NCBI GenBank assembly: GCA_963556255.1
Contig: OY744606.1
Coordinates: forward strand, 77,632,641 to 77,696,640
Source: Allolobophora icterica
Taxonomy: Eukaryota; Annelida; Clitellata; Crassiclitellata; Lumbricidae
Length of the DNA: 64,000 bases
Direction: 5' to 3'
In this document: positions 1 through 13,700 of the stretch, one piece after another
Position numbering within the stretch: the first letter of the stretch is position 1
How the letters are laid out: every line of letters starts with the position of its first letter
The notes under the pieces: generated by a model
What the model saw: only the letters and a program-made list of their open reading frames with translations
Told to the model about the DNA's origin: nothing
Database searches by the model: none
Made by a program: the position numbers and the translations under genes

Positions 1-229
1 TGGCTTCTGTCAATGGACATTTCAACTGAAACTAGTAAAAAAAAATCAATCTGCTACACAAGCCAAGTTGAAGTTCAGGGGATCAAGGAAACTTTACTGA
101 CTGTATATGAGTGTTGGTAGTGGTAATTGTAATTGCAAATTACTCTTGTCGTTCAAGTGTTAAGTTGAACTGCTTGAAGCTGTGTATAAATTTATGTTCT
201 GTTCCTTGCATTGCTTCTGTGTTGTCTAG

Positions 230-564
230 ATGGAGCAAGAGGCCGCTGAAGAGATTGAACAGTGGGAACACCGCACAGGACGCCATTTCCTCATCGGCGG
301 AATGAAGTACCCAGACTACGTGTGTACTCACTGGGAGGACTACAGGGCCAAGAAGGACGCAGAAAAACAACAAAGGGTGTGTCCTGCTCTCCAACATTTC
401 TCATTCAGTAATGTGGTAAATTTATTTAGCACTTCAAGAAATCACGCCATCTGTCCGTCGATGTCCTAAAATTTCGGTGTCTTCCTATCTCATGTTTGTT
501 GCAGAATTAACTATATATTTATCTCTGTAAAATATGCAAATCATGTGCATATATATTTTAGTAA

Positions 565-603
<39 letters not shown>

Positions 604-1976
604 ATTCTTTATCCAAAATATTTCATATTTTCTTTCATTTCCTTCCATTGTTTTTTTTAAATTTATTATCCCCAATGACAAGCTCCATAAAACGCCATGT
701 ACCAAAACATTTATGTGCTTCAAAGGGCAGGCACAGAAGTCAGTACCATAATAATAATGACAAATAACTTGTAATAACGAATCTCTTGAAATGTCAATAT
801 AAAGCGCTGATTTTCCAAATATTGCAGCGAGGTAAACATGTGGAAGGGGAAGTCTCAGCTGGAAGCACGTCTCGATCTACGACTCCTTCCAAGTCGCTGA
901 CTCCATCAAGATCTGGGACTCCGTCAAAGCTGGCAGCTTCGTCTCCGAGCTTGACTCCGACCAAGTCTACTCCAAGGCCGAGAAAAGTGCGGAATTACTC
1001 ACTCCTTAACATTGACATTTAGTTAATTCTGCAGAAGTTTTTAGGTAATCATGCCTGCAGCATATAACTATAAAGGTACACGTTTCCTATAGCGACCGCT
1101 TCTGGTTGCCCAGCTTATGACACTGTCAAATATAGCAACCATATGGCCTTGACCTGCTCATCTTTTCAATGAATTGATCAGGTGAGATCCTTCACCACTA
1201 CTGCTCGTTTGAATGGGTGCCGTGCCAGTTAAGGTCCCTGTGCCGTTTGTGCATACACCTGCCAAATACCTGGTATGAAGCCTAACCAATGGATTCCTGT
1301 CGAGTGTTGACAGATGTTCACAGATGCATAGGACTGTAACTGTGACTTGTGTTCTTTTTCAGCTGGAGATGCCATCGAGTGGTTGTGGTGTTGGACATGT
1401 AAAACCACTGGCTGAACAGAACCGAAACCCGGTGGATGGCAGATCGGGAGACAAAGCGGAGGAGAAGCTCTTCAGCCAGATCACAGTCAGCACTGGCGAG
1501 ATCTGCAAACATGATCCTGATGAGACGCTTGGACCTCTGGAGCACTATCAGGATTTTGCCGTACGTAACTAATTTTACCTAACAGGAATTGTAGTTGTAG
1601 ATTAATATTGTGCCGCTTGAAGAGAAATTCAACAGAGGTGTTCCCGAGCTGATATGAAACTTGTAGTCACAACCAAACAGAATGTTCTTCAAGTGCTTTA
1701 TCGTTCATTATTATTATTATTTATTTTTATGCATATATTAAGCTCTGTTTTCTTGGCCTTAGGCTTTATATCTTGGTCTTAGACTTTATTTCATGACCTT
1801 GTGTGTGAAGTTTTCGTCAGGTAATAAGTGCTACTAACTCTAACTCTCCATAAACATCTGATTTTCAGTGGAGGTAGATTAAAAGTGTTTATAATTTTCA
1901 GCTGACAATGAATGAAAACTATCGCTCCAACTGTCGCAGCAGCGTTGTACCAGTACCCAGGTCAACACACCACTAG
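230..1976 (+). CDS. PRC1: PRC1 (protein regulator of cytokinesis 1), C-terminal exons; 5' part outside window
   Basis: Four coding exons join in frame: 230-376, 828-986, 1363-1560 and 1902-1976 (stop TAG 1974-1976); every junction is phase 0. The first exon carries the end of the MAP65/Ase1/PRC1 domain: EQWEHRTGRHFL then DYVCTHWEDYRAKKD, which lines up with the vertebrate PRC1 segment around ELWEQEHSKAF and YVAEQWEMHR. The second exon is a Ser/Thr/Pro-rich basic tail with repeated TPSK/TPSR/TPTK motifs, the form of CDK sites; vertebrate PRC1 is kept inactive before anaphase by CDK phosphorylation in this region. The third and fourth exons are poorly conserved and end NYRSNCRSSVVPVPR. PRC1 homodimers crosslink antiparallel microtubules and recruit kinesins to the central spindle. 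The N-terminal dimerisation and spectrin parts lie upstream of the window. The donor after 986 (GTGCGG) is weak; read-through would give a short alternative end at 1020. Confidence 0.9.
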
Positions 1977-4602
1977 GCCAAGAACTTCGATCCAACGAAG
2001 TCAACATCTGCGTTTGTATTTACCGGTACTGCACAGTAGAGAGATACTTTTGACGTTAAGTGGTTAGAGAATGAAATATCTGAAGTTTTTTAAAAGTGTG
2101 ACTAATGTGAATGATTCCTGTGACTGCTTCCTAGTTTCTGATCTACCCATATCCTCAAGGTGTCGACGTCTGCGACGCATTGCCAGCATGACTGCCATTT
2201 GTGTTTACTTCCATGTCTGGTTTCAAACCCGCAGGTCATGTGAAATTGGCTTGTAGCCGAGCCAAGAGATCTGTGAATTATGCATTTGGTTTCTTGTAGG
2301 GCACCTTTTAAGAAAAGTTAATGACTCTATAGCTGGGGAACTAAACAGATGTAATAGAACGTAGCTTGCTTGAGGGAGTTAGAAGGAATGGTATTTATGT
2401 TCATGGGAAGACCATTCGAGGGGATGAACCAACTCGACTGTACATTATGGTGCTATTGTTGTGTATGCACTTGACCTGAAAGATTCTTTAACCCCACAAC
2501 TTGAGGCTTGCTTTTGAAAGACGCATACAGAGGTAGGTTGTGTTACTCTTTTTCTATTTTGCTAATTGTTCAGCCAGCATTCCATAAGCATCTGATGCGA
2601 CATAATGGGCCATATACGTATCCGAGTCCCATATGCAAATATTGGTTCCGTATTGGCCCCATATGAGCTTTGGCAGAGAATGATTTAGCCTTTTTGCCAT
2701 CATAGATTTAGTTTAAATCTTGATGGCATTTGATGTTGACATTTTGCTATGTATCAATGTAGTGTACCAAAATAATATTTACATATTAACACATTTATTT
2801 AACATATTTCAAGCACCCCAAGCGTGCTGTAGCTGTTCAACCTGTATGGTGTGCAAATTCTTCTCCAAAGCTGTGGAAACTGTGAAGGAGATGCTTAATA
2901 GATTATTTATCAGTGTTAATTACTGGTAGCATCAATTAACTTGGACCAAATGCAGAAAATTAATGCTGGATGGCTAGGAAGCAACCAAGTGCAGTCAGCC
3001 AGCTTGTAGTATTTGTCATGTCTACATGGATTGATATGTTTACTTGTCTGTGGTAACCACTTCATGTAGCGTGTAATATGTACCAAGGTCTGTTGTGAGC
3101 TGTTGTGTGGTTCAGAACTGTGCACATCTGAGCTCTGTAAATGTATTTTATGCATTATTTTCCCAGATATTCAGAATTATGTTTTTCAAAGGTTCTGTGT
3201 CTTTTTATGTTAGTAGTACCCGGTAGTCTATTTTTTACAGTTCCTGCATTTCCTAGGCTGTACTCGGAACATTGCGTATTTCATGTTTTCAAGTTCATCA
3301 GAAGAAAGCTGAATGTATGGCGAGATATCTAGCGCTGTGCTGAATTGTTTGAATGACATTGCAGAAACTTTTTGTGCACTGGTAAATGTGTTGTGGAATT
3401 TTTAATGGGTTAACGTGATTAACGCGCAGATACTGTGCCATTTACCAGTTTGCCTGATGTGCATTTACTATAACAGCAATTATATTTTTTCCACTGCTTA
3501 ATATAAACTAATTTACTTAAATATTTACTCATGATTGCGTTACAAAAATTAAATTTTCTATTTATAATATTTAATCACGATTGTGTTATAAAAGTTAAAT
3601 TTTTCTATTTATAAGGTATGAACATTGTCCGCGTTGTGGTATGTTTTCTTTAAATGCTTACAGCAAAAACTTTATGCAGAAAGTCACAGTACAATTCAAA
3701 ATTGTTCGATGATTGTAGAGGATTGGAAAATTTGACACAAAGTTCAGTAGTCAAAAATTGTTGCAAAGCTGTTTGTTTTGTTGTGGTTTTCTTTAATGAA
3801 GTTATTGTAATTGATTTGTCAGCTGTTTCTCATGTCCCTCTGTTCAATTATTTAGCAACTCAAGACCCTTTAAAATTAAAATTGCAGAAACTTTTTTCTG
3901 CAAGCATTTGAAGACCATTCTGTTCGATTGCAGTTTCGTTGTGTTCTGTTGGAAGAGCTTCTGAGGAGTCTCTTGAAGTGGCGCTATATAAATTTACAAT
4001 TACAGTAACGACAGAAGATACTCTGCAAGAACGCATTCGTTTATTAAGCACTTTCTCGTATCAGACAGGCTATCCATTTTCCATGCACTAACAAGAGTAC
4101 AGGATGAACCTAACAGTTACCAATTCAACAAATCTAACCGAACCTATTAACAGAATGTAACTCATACAAAATTGGCAACATCAGTAGTCAGAATCCGGCT
4201 GCAAATGGCGAAATTAATTAATCTCTTGGTTACAGTGTAATGCGACTTTTACAACGTTATTGACTGTTACAGTGTAATTGTGACTTGAACAGGAAATACC
4301 CCAGACTGTCCAACTCTATTAACCTTTAACAATTCTTAATTTTATTACAGGTTTCAAGACCAACAATGTGCAGAGTGAAATCAAAACTAAAATCAACCTG
4401 CTGAAATATGTTTAATACACAATGAAATCAGGCTTTCCTGCTGCAAACTATGATTATTGTATACAAAAAATTCACAAAATCTTCAAGCAATAACTATTAC
4501 TGGTAAGAGTTCGCTTGCAACTAGAGAAGTTTGGAATAATCATGAAGTGACCGTAGCATAACCAAAATCCTGATTAGTTTTTTAGCCGAACGCGAAAACG
4601 AT
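1977..4602. other. PRC1 3' UTR and convergent intergenic region
   Basis: PRC1 (+) and the TTC31-like gene (-) converge here tail to tail. I see no conserved coding signal. ATTAAA-like hexamers occur near 3545, but I cannot fix the PRC1 cleavage site. A short repeat with the ending AGTGGCGCTATATAAATTT lies at about 3915-4000; the same ending recurs in reverse near 14440 and 18395. The rest is unique AT-rich sequence. Confidence 0.5.
4341..4346 (-). terminator. candidate polyadenylation signal for the TTC31-like gene
   Basis: TTTATT on the + strand gives AATAAA on the - strand, about 260 bases downstream of the stop codon at 4603-4605. Position and spacing fit, but no cleavage site can be seen. 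Confidence 0.4.
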
Positions 4603-4795
4603 TCATTTTGATTTGTGCCACGGCTTTTTGTCGACTCCCTTGTGGTCGGGCACGTGACGATATCGGCAACTGTTGGCAAACTGGCATCCGGTCGTTCGCC
4701 AGAAGTAGCATTCGTTACCATTTACAGGGCCGCTGATCTTGTTTCCCAGGGCGTTTGCGTTTGCCACAGCAGCTATCGGAGCAGCTTTTGTGGTG
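4603..4795 (-). CDS. last exon of the TTC31-like gene: CCCH zinc finger and C terminus
   Basis: The exon starts after a clear pyrimidine tract and AG (right edge 4795) and ends with TGA at 4603-4605. Its open frame first has an Ala/Asn-rich stretch, then one C-x7-C-x5-C-x3-H finger: ECYFWRTTGC, QFANSC, RYRH. The tail is basic, ending KKPWHKSK. CCCH fingers of this spacing commonly bind single-stranded RNA. The phase (needs one base) matches the AC|GTATGT donor of exon 6520-6617. Confidence 0.85.
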
Positions 4796-7700
4796 CTAAA
4801 AAATCATGACAGAAACACTCTTAAAGGCTAACTTGATCACTTGTGAGCCTCGTCAATAAAAGCAACACTACACCCAAATACAAAAGCATTCTTCCAAATC
4901 AGAGCACACCTAATAATAGCAATAATGATCTAAGAACTTCTATAGTGCCACCAATAATGCTGAAGGCATTGGCAACTACTATATGTGGACTGCAGAAATA
5001 ATGCCTGCCAGAAGAAAGTGTCAGAGTCTAGGTAGGTAGGTAACTGAAAAGGCAAGCCCACCGAGTGCTGTCTTTGCCCGTGTTGTCCATGGTATGTAAG
5101 ATTACGACACCCATAAGATCTGATTGACCAGAGATAAGCCTTGAGAGTTGGCACAGACAATATAACACAACCATATTGCCCATCATGGGACACGGTGGCC
5201 GGTTGGTTAGAATGCTTGCCTTGTAATGCGGAAGTACAGGTTCGAGCTTCCCCTGAGACAGTTATTGTGTAGGGATCTCGAGCAAGTTCTTCACTCACTA
5301 TTGCTCAGTGCCATCAATTGATGCTTGGTCGTTAGATAGTGGCACATAATAAAATAATGAATAATAATAATAATGTGCATGGTTCGAATGCATTTGTGTT
5401 TGAGCATCGAGATGGCACATCTCAAGAATCTAAGCCACTGAAACGTGGCTAACTGACAGACATTTAAGCAGGTAACAACGAGAGTGTACTAAAAGTGACT
5501 GGTGAACCTTGTCGTTAAGGCCAGTTTATCTTGTTTCCAACATCTGTCAGGTTTCGTCATACTAAGAGTATATTATGACTCAATGATTTTTAACATATGC
5601 ACAGTGCCCTTTGCTTTGGCCTCAGATGTGCTACATATAGTGCTATACAAATCCTCATTACAATTGTTATTATTATTAAGAAATGACAGCAAACACTAGC
5701 AAGAAGAGTAGGTAGTGTTACGCATCAAAACTTCTAGCATCAATCTTGGGTTACACCTTTACAGACCTCTTCCATACAAATGACAAACTTAAAAAAAACG
5801 TTCAAATAATTCAATACAACTAAAACACTGCTTATTCGTTCTAGTATACGAAATAAATTTCAATGTTCCTTCAAGCGCATCCGAGTGACTGAAAGTCTGA
5901 GACAACAGCCTAGGCTGTATGGGCCAAGAAATGCCAGGGGATGGTAGCTGAATCTCCTGCAATAAGCCCTCACTCAGATGACCACTGTGCATGAACCTTG
6001 AGCAACTCCTCCACTCAGAGTTGCTGAGTACCATCGATGTTCTGTCGTATAGTCGTGTCTGCACTTCTATAATATTCTATAAAAATAATACCAATAATAA
6101 TAACAGCTCAACATGAACAGCTCCTAGCATCATTTTTGTTCTGCAGGGACAACAATACCTTGGGTAAAAACAATGATAATCAGTGCTTTTTTTTCGAGAA
6201 AAAAAAGGAACAATAGGTTCCCGAACGGAACAATTATGGGCGGGCTAAAAACCCGAGAAAAACGGGATTGGGGGTTGGGAGAGGTCTCAATAAACACTGA
6301 AACAGTTCAAAACACTGAAATTAAATTAAAATAACTAAATTATTGTTCTTGTTGTTAAAATAAATAAATTATTTTTTAGTAGCTGAAAAAAGGTGCCGGA
6401 ACACCGTTCTGGCACGTTCCAGTTGAAAAAAGCACTGATGATAATAATAATAATAAATGACCTTAACTTAAATTAGACTGTCTCAGGACAATTGAACAGA
6501 AAAATTTAGACTAACATACGTCTTTGCCACAATCTTCTCAGTTCCGTTCGTTACACCTGATGTCAACGGATTGTCCGGAAATTTTATCAAAAGTTTCTGA
6601 CCTCCACAGTCGACTCCCTGTAAATGACAAATACATAACAAAACCAAGAATTAAATATACAGTAAGAATTTCTCCAGATGGCAGCTGCATCACAGTCTAT
6701 TGTAAATCCCTAAACGTCTGCATCATGGTCTAGCATAGCTATTGTAAATCCCTAAACGTATGGTTTAGGACACTGTTAGCTAACCTCAATGTCGCAGCAC
6801 CCAAGGTTGCCATGAACCTGCTCTAGGGATGCTGCGGCTCGACGTCAGATTCGTAATATTTCTGCACCCTTTTCTCTAAAAAAATGTGAAGACCTACTGA
6901 CATAAGCCTCTAACTATTTTTTAAAACTGAAAGTAGTGTAGAAAAAGTTGAATACAACGAACGTTCCTTGTGAGTAAAATACATGACAGAAAAATAAATG
7001 AAATTAAAGCCAGGTGCCATTGACTGACTTTCAATACGGGTGCCTTGCTCTAAAAATGATCGGCGACTGCCTTACTGGATTATTGGAGATTGCAACATTT
7101 GTACAAGAATGAAATGCAGGACACATTCCGTTCCCAACTGCACACGAATGTGTCTCCACGAATTCTTTCTCTTGAAGTAGCACTACAGAAATTTGTTGTG
7201 ATTAAAGAGTTACAGGAAGTTGTCACATCACCGTGGGATACGGTAGCCTATTGGTTAGAATGCTCGCCTTGTAACGTGGAGTACAGGTTTGTGCAGGGGA
7301 GGCACAAGATTGCTGTGTAGTGACCTAAAGCAAGTCATTCACTCACAGTTGCTCGGCACCATCGATTGATGCTTGGTCATTAGATTGTGGCGCTTGATAA
7401 ATGCGTTAAAATAGTCGTCATATCACCTGTAAAGCTTCCATTGCTTTGCCAGCGCATTCTTTGCTTGTGAAGTTAACAAAAGCGCAGAACTTATCGGGCA
7501 GACATTTTACACTCTGCAGCTTGCCGTATCTGCCAACAAGAAATTGTTCACTGATCAGACAAACTGTCAATAACATCAGTATTCTCTCTAGTAATTTCAA
7601 GGTTGAAAAAGAAGAGCAGTCCCTTAAGTTAGCCTTGAGAGGCAGTCATGGGTATGAAGTGTTAGCAACTTCATCCTTCTTAGCCTCAGCCCAGGCAGGG

Positions 7701-10700
7701 ATTTGAACCCCAGTCCAGCATGCTAACCGCTGGCAGGTGGCCAGTCCTCTCCCTTGTTGTCTCATCCTCCCATTGACAGTATACTCATTATAGCTAAGTT
7801 GGCAAGGGGGCTCTGGTGGAGCAGAAATCTCTAAACAAATTTCAGCCCTGGCAGGGATTTGAACCTCCGACCTCTTGGTTGACAGTCCAGCATGCTATCC
7901 ACTAGACTATCGTGTATACCACATAAAGTTGAAGTCTTGAGTAGAAGGGAACTGGGGCTTTCGGGGCACCCCGTTATTCCGTCAAAAATACCGGGGGTTG
8001 GTCTCCAGCACCCAATTTTTGACGGAATAACGGGGTGCCCCGAAAGCCCCAGTTCCCATCTACTTCTTGATCACAGTTCATTGTTGCTGATAGATATGCA
8101 CTTGAGTCTGTAATTAGCCACTATGCCACTTTTCTAAGCTTTTGAGAATACATAGCAACAGTAAGTTCATCCATGGACGAGGTGGTGAATTTAATGGTTG
8201 TAACAAACTGCGTTTATTCAGTATTCACACATATCCAGGGCAAGAATGAAGAGTGACAGAGACAGACACACAGTGACACAGACAGACAGACAATGAACAT
8301 GGAAGAGACAAAGAGTAACAAAGACAACACAATCAGATAGACAGACAGAAACAAGACGTAGGACATGATAATCGAAATAACTTACTTGGAAAACATTCTA
8401 ACAAGGTCTTCTTGTGATACATCTGGCAAAACGTTCCCAACCCAGAGTGAAGTTAAGCCTTCAGGATTCCTAGGACTAAAGCAACACAGAAGAGCAAACA
8501 ATACTCCAGTTACACTTTCCATAGCATCCGTACACACCATTTCAAGAAATCATCGCCTTAAACTGCTTCTCAATAAACCAGGTAAAAACATTCGATAACA
8601 CATGACCACCTCTGGCAAGCAGAGTCTTAGGTCGGAGTTTCCACATAACCTGGTCATTTAATTAATTATCATAATCATTATTTAACAAAATAATGCATTC
8701 AGTTGTGTTTTTTAAAAAATACATAAATATTCCACGCACTTTATTTGTAACTCTGAGACAAAGGATGTTATCAGTTGGACATGTTATCTCCTTAGTCACT
8801 ATTATTACTATTATTACTATTATCATGCATTTATTAAGCACCACTAATCCACTATCTAATCACCAAGCATTAGTCGATGGCCCCGAGCCATTGTGCGTGA
8901 AGGACTTTCTGGGGTCCAAGGACATAGTGTCGACTCAAACCCGTACTCTCCGCATTACAAGAGGAGCGCTTTAACCAATCATCTATCAAGCCATTAGCAT
9001 CTACAATGCACCTATTCGAAAGAAATTCTGCAAATAGCTCTAGCAGAGCATGATAAATATACCAGAAAAATATTAGCAGCCAATATCAATATCTGAAAAT
9101 ATGTTACATAAGTTTGAAGTTTCCTGCTTTTCGACCCTTTACACCTGCAATGGACAAATCCCAAGATTCCGAACACAGGGCCAGTTGTCACATCAGACAA
9201 AAAAGCATCAGAAAGGACTTGATAACCCAAAACTCAGAAGAACAAATTCATACAATACAATACGATACAATTGCACTTGATACTGCCCTCCTTCCAAAGT
9301 TCAGAAGAGCAAATACAAACATACAACCGAACATCGATGGCACCGAACAACTGTGAGTAAAGGTCCCTACACAGTAACCGCCGATGTGGAGGCTCGAACC
9401 CTTAATCTCCACACTACAGGCTGAGCGCTCAAACCAATCAGCTGCCCCATTGTGCAACAGAGAGGCAAAGCAGGAGACAACTAACTTCATCTTGGCATTG
9501 TCCATCTGTTTATTGATTAGTATCTGGTGCTGAGCTTGCTCATAATGATGCTGAGGAATCGGTGGCAGCGGCGCCTTTTGAGAATTCGTAAGTGGTGCAG
9601 ACTTCAGCTGACTGCCTGTTGTTATTGACGAAGCTTTTTGGTGAGAATTATTCGCAATGACGGGTCGCTCCACGTGGGACGACGTGCTGTTCGTCAGCCT
9701 CGTCGTGACTTGAGCGATGATAGGTGGCGCTCCCTGCGGTGACTGAGGCGCGTCTTCGACATCGGAGATGTAGACTTCGTCAAACGACATCTCAGACACT
9801 AAAGAACAAACAGAACAAATCAATGCCAATTTATACATTCTGCTCACAATTAATCTGACTAAACAGTTAAGAACAGCTTCCTCTGTTCCAATTATCATCA
9901 TTATTATTTATTATGCACTTATTAAGTGCCAGTATATCGTGACCAGGCATCAATCGATGGTGTGTGAAGCAACATCGAGTGTCCCTACACAGCAGACGTT
10001 TTCGTGAGGAGGCTCAACCAATCAGATACTGTGTCCCACAATCAGAAAGACTTGAGGTTTCTCTGCCTTTCTGTAAACTTGTCCATACCTGAGCTGTTAC
10101 ATTACTACCAGCATTGCAAAACTCTTCTGCTCTTACCTCATATCACAAACTATTACAAGACCTACCTTTTCTAAATAACCACATCTTCAAGGTGAATTCG
10201 TAAATTAGTGCAATACATGTATCTAATTAATAATAATAAAGACTCGAAACTCGCTCGGCCGTTCCAGGAATAAACTTTTTCTTTTTTATATATGTCTCCG
10301 GACAATTTTTTACCTACCTGGGGGATCCTTCACGGTAAGTCATCTCTGATCTTCTGGATATTGACCTGATTACAGCTTGGCTTGGTATGCAATCAGTTCA
10401 TGTCTTGTGCATTAGACACTGGTTCTAAAGAAGTTACCAATTAATAATAAAAATAATAATAAAACTAGTTTTCCAACGGTTAGCCATGACAGTCCAGCAT
10501 TTCAATGCAGTCGCTTTCCACCATACTTTCACGACAAAGACGGTAACTCCAGAGATTAATTTTCACTTACTTAGTATCTGACTCCTGAGGGATTATTTGT
10601 ACCCTGGGGAAAAAAATAATTAATAATAATAATAATGATGATAATAAAAATACCAATGCAGCCCCATCTGGAGTCAACATTTGACACCAAGTTACTTGTG

Positions 10701-13700
10701 AGTTCGTTTGTTAACCGTACCATAAAAGCCTCGTGGCAGAAAAATGACTAACCTCGACCAGCAAGTAAGGAGTCTAGCGCTTGGGGAACCGTTCCGTGTT
10801 GCTGGATGGCAGATCGAGCAAGTTGGGGAGTGAAACCCATTTCCTTAAGCAAAGCAAAGACATCGGCAAACGTTACAAGCTAACTCTACAGAGTTATGAA
10901 TCAATGCTGCCAAGGCGTTCATGGACACATCAGTAACTGTTTAATAAATATAGCATTTGCTCCATCCCACACTGCTGGTCTGAATGGTTAGTGCATCAGA
11001 TTTTTAATCCAACGATTGCCAGTCTGAACCTGCTGCACTGACTTCTACCCTGGGCAAGTCGATTGCACGCACATGCCTCTGTCACCAAGTCGTTTAATTT
11101 ATTACCTGTATAAGCTTGAGAGCAGTGATATTTTACTTCTAAAAATAATTCCTAATTCAGTTCTAATTCAGTTCTGAGCTCTTGAATTTTACTTCTAATT
11201 CTAATTTTACTTCACAAATAATTTTACTTCTAATTCCTATTTTAGTTCTCAAATAATTTTACTTCTTATTTTAGTTTTCCAAATAATTTTTAATTTCCGT
11301 GCTGTAAAAGTAGGCCTACATATGCAACGCTTGCAGAGAGAAGCACACCAAACCTGTCTCGAGAAAGCAAAAACTGTTTGAAGTAAAACAAGGGGTGAAG
11401 TTTTAGTCTAACAATGTTGGTAATTTGAATTTTGAGTCCTGTGGTTATCATTAGTACGAAACGAAGAATTATCTAGTATCAGCGAAACCGGGTAGGCCCT
11501 ACTGTGCGGACAACCATATCCAAAACGCTGTGCAGTCGCTGATGGAATTCATTCGAGTCAGTCGTCAAGATCTAATGCTCTTAGGCTATGCCAGCGTGTT
11601 ACCATTCATCTATCCCCCTTCCAAGACTTATATTGCTTGTATTTCTCCAGCTAGTGCTGTTCCACAAATTCCATCATTTTCCCCGTTTAGTACTTGATAT
11701 GTAGATCTGCCTGCACATGTAGTTTCGTCGAAATGATAAACCCAAAATTGGGCTATCTCGCTTCCTTCCGGTCAACATTCTCGATAAACTCGTAATTTTA
11801 CAATTTAACGATCAAACCCGAAATAAAATGGCGTATGAAACTGGGGTCGTTGGTACGCAATTAAGTGAGGACAATTATTAGACAACGAAGACCAAAGATA
11901 ATAGAAATGGTATGCGCAGCGTCTTCATCTCAACCGAAGTTTTCCAATGGATTTTGTTTGGAGCGCGTGCAATTTTACCGGTGCTCGCCTTCGTCTCCAC
12001 TTAAGCGCCACAAGAAGTAAAATGATTTTACTTCTGAAAATAATTCCTAATTTCGTTCATAATTTTAGTTCGGCAAATAATTCCTAATTCAATTCTTAAT
12101 TTCGTTCTTTCTGCTGAAATAATTCCTACTTTTACTTCTAGTTTTCGTTAACGAAATCAATTATTTTTACTTCTAATTTTAGTTTTCGTTAACGAAAATA
12201 TCACTGCTTGAGAGTAAACGGCAAGTCTTGCTATGTACTGGTCCCACGTCTAGAACAATTGGATTCGTCCACTGCTGGCTCAAAGGCAGAGTGGGAAATG
12301 AGCGCCTCCACTGCGTACCAAATGGGACATGGGAGCTTTACTGCACTTACAGCATCCTACAGCCAGTTATCGTACTGCTAGCAATGCATGGGAACCTGCT
12401 ACAATGAATCCATATCAAGTACCATAAATCCATATCAAGTAAAATTAATCCATATCAAGTACCATGGCTTCACTTAATTATCTGACATAAGAAACTCAAC
12501 CAATCTGAATTTCGTCACTAACTTTCAATGACATCAATTCTCCACACCAGAAAACCAGAGGTGGGGTTCAAAATCTCTATAAATCTCCAAAAAATCTGCA
12601 TAAATCTCTAGAGAATATAAAGAAAATGACGACTTACAATTAACTGCTGTATTCTAACTTCATTCAGTTCATGTTTCGCATCGATGCATTTCATGTCAAG
12701 CTTGAGAACGTGAGTGAAGGCGTCTTCGGCATGTGTATAATTCTGTATTCAAGCAAAAAATACCCTGCATATCAACACAATGAAAAGGTTAGTACCATCA
12801 TGGCCGTAGATTTGTTTGCTCTGCAGGATGACCTGGTTGTTTCCCCAGCCATAACCACCACAGTGCCTCACAGAAGCCTCTGGAATAGGTTGCTTAACAT
12901 CTAACGACATGAGCTCCTTGGCCTTTCTTTACCTCTTTCGTACATGCTTGAAAACCGTTTTGTTCCATCTTGATTTTCCATCATTAGGTTGGGAGTACCA
13001 CTGAGGAGTCTCTCTGTTGAAGAGGTGCTATATAAATCTGTGTTTTGTTAGTTCTTTTAAAGTCTTACATCTCTAAACTTACGAGTTGCTCGTTTTAAAT
13101 TATCTCTGTGAAATGGACTTCAGATTATATTTTAATAAACGTTGAATGAGACTAACAAACCTTTAAACCGACGAGCGCTTTGCCTTTCCTAAAGTATCCC
13201 TTTGGCCAATCGGGTGCTATACCTATTGCTCTGTTTGCATCAGCCAGAGCCCTACAAACACAAATGACAATTCAACCCCAAGCATCAACTACTGAATGCT
13301 TCCTCACACTCAGCTCTGCATATTTGAACGCTAACATTCAGATCTTACCTTATCATTCCGAATCCCTACATAGTTATATAGAGATTGCAGCTTTAATTGT
13401 AATTACTAGTAACTTCTATTGCGCCAGTGTCTAATGCACAAGACATCAACCGATGGCACACCAAAACCAAGCCACAATCAGGTCAATATATCCAGATAAT
13501 CAGTGCATAAGACAGAGAGGCAGCCTTTGGTGGATAAGCAATCTGAAAGAGGTTAAGTTTTAAGTTGAGAATGAAATAAAACAAGCGACTGAGCAGAGCG
13601 CAGAGACACAGAAAGAGTTCCAAAAAGTAGCTCCAGCAACTGAAAAAGTTCGTTCAGCAAGATCATCGTAACTGAGAGGTTACCTTACCATTGCACTGGT

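Noticed and set aside
9248..9901. 217-residue - frame taken as a complete gene
   Set aside because: Only 9486-9798 is coding, as an internal exon with matched phases; the ends are intron and SINE.
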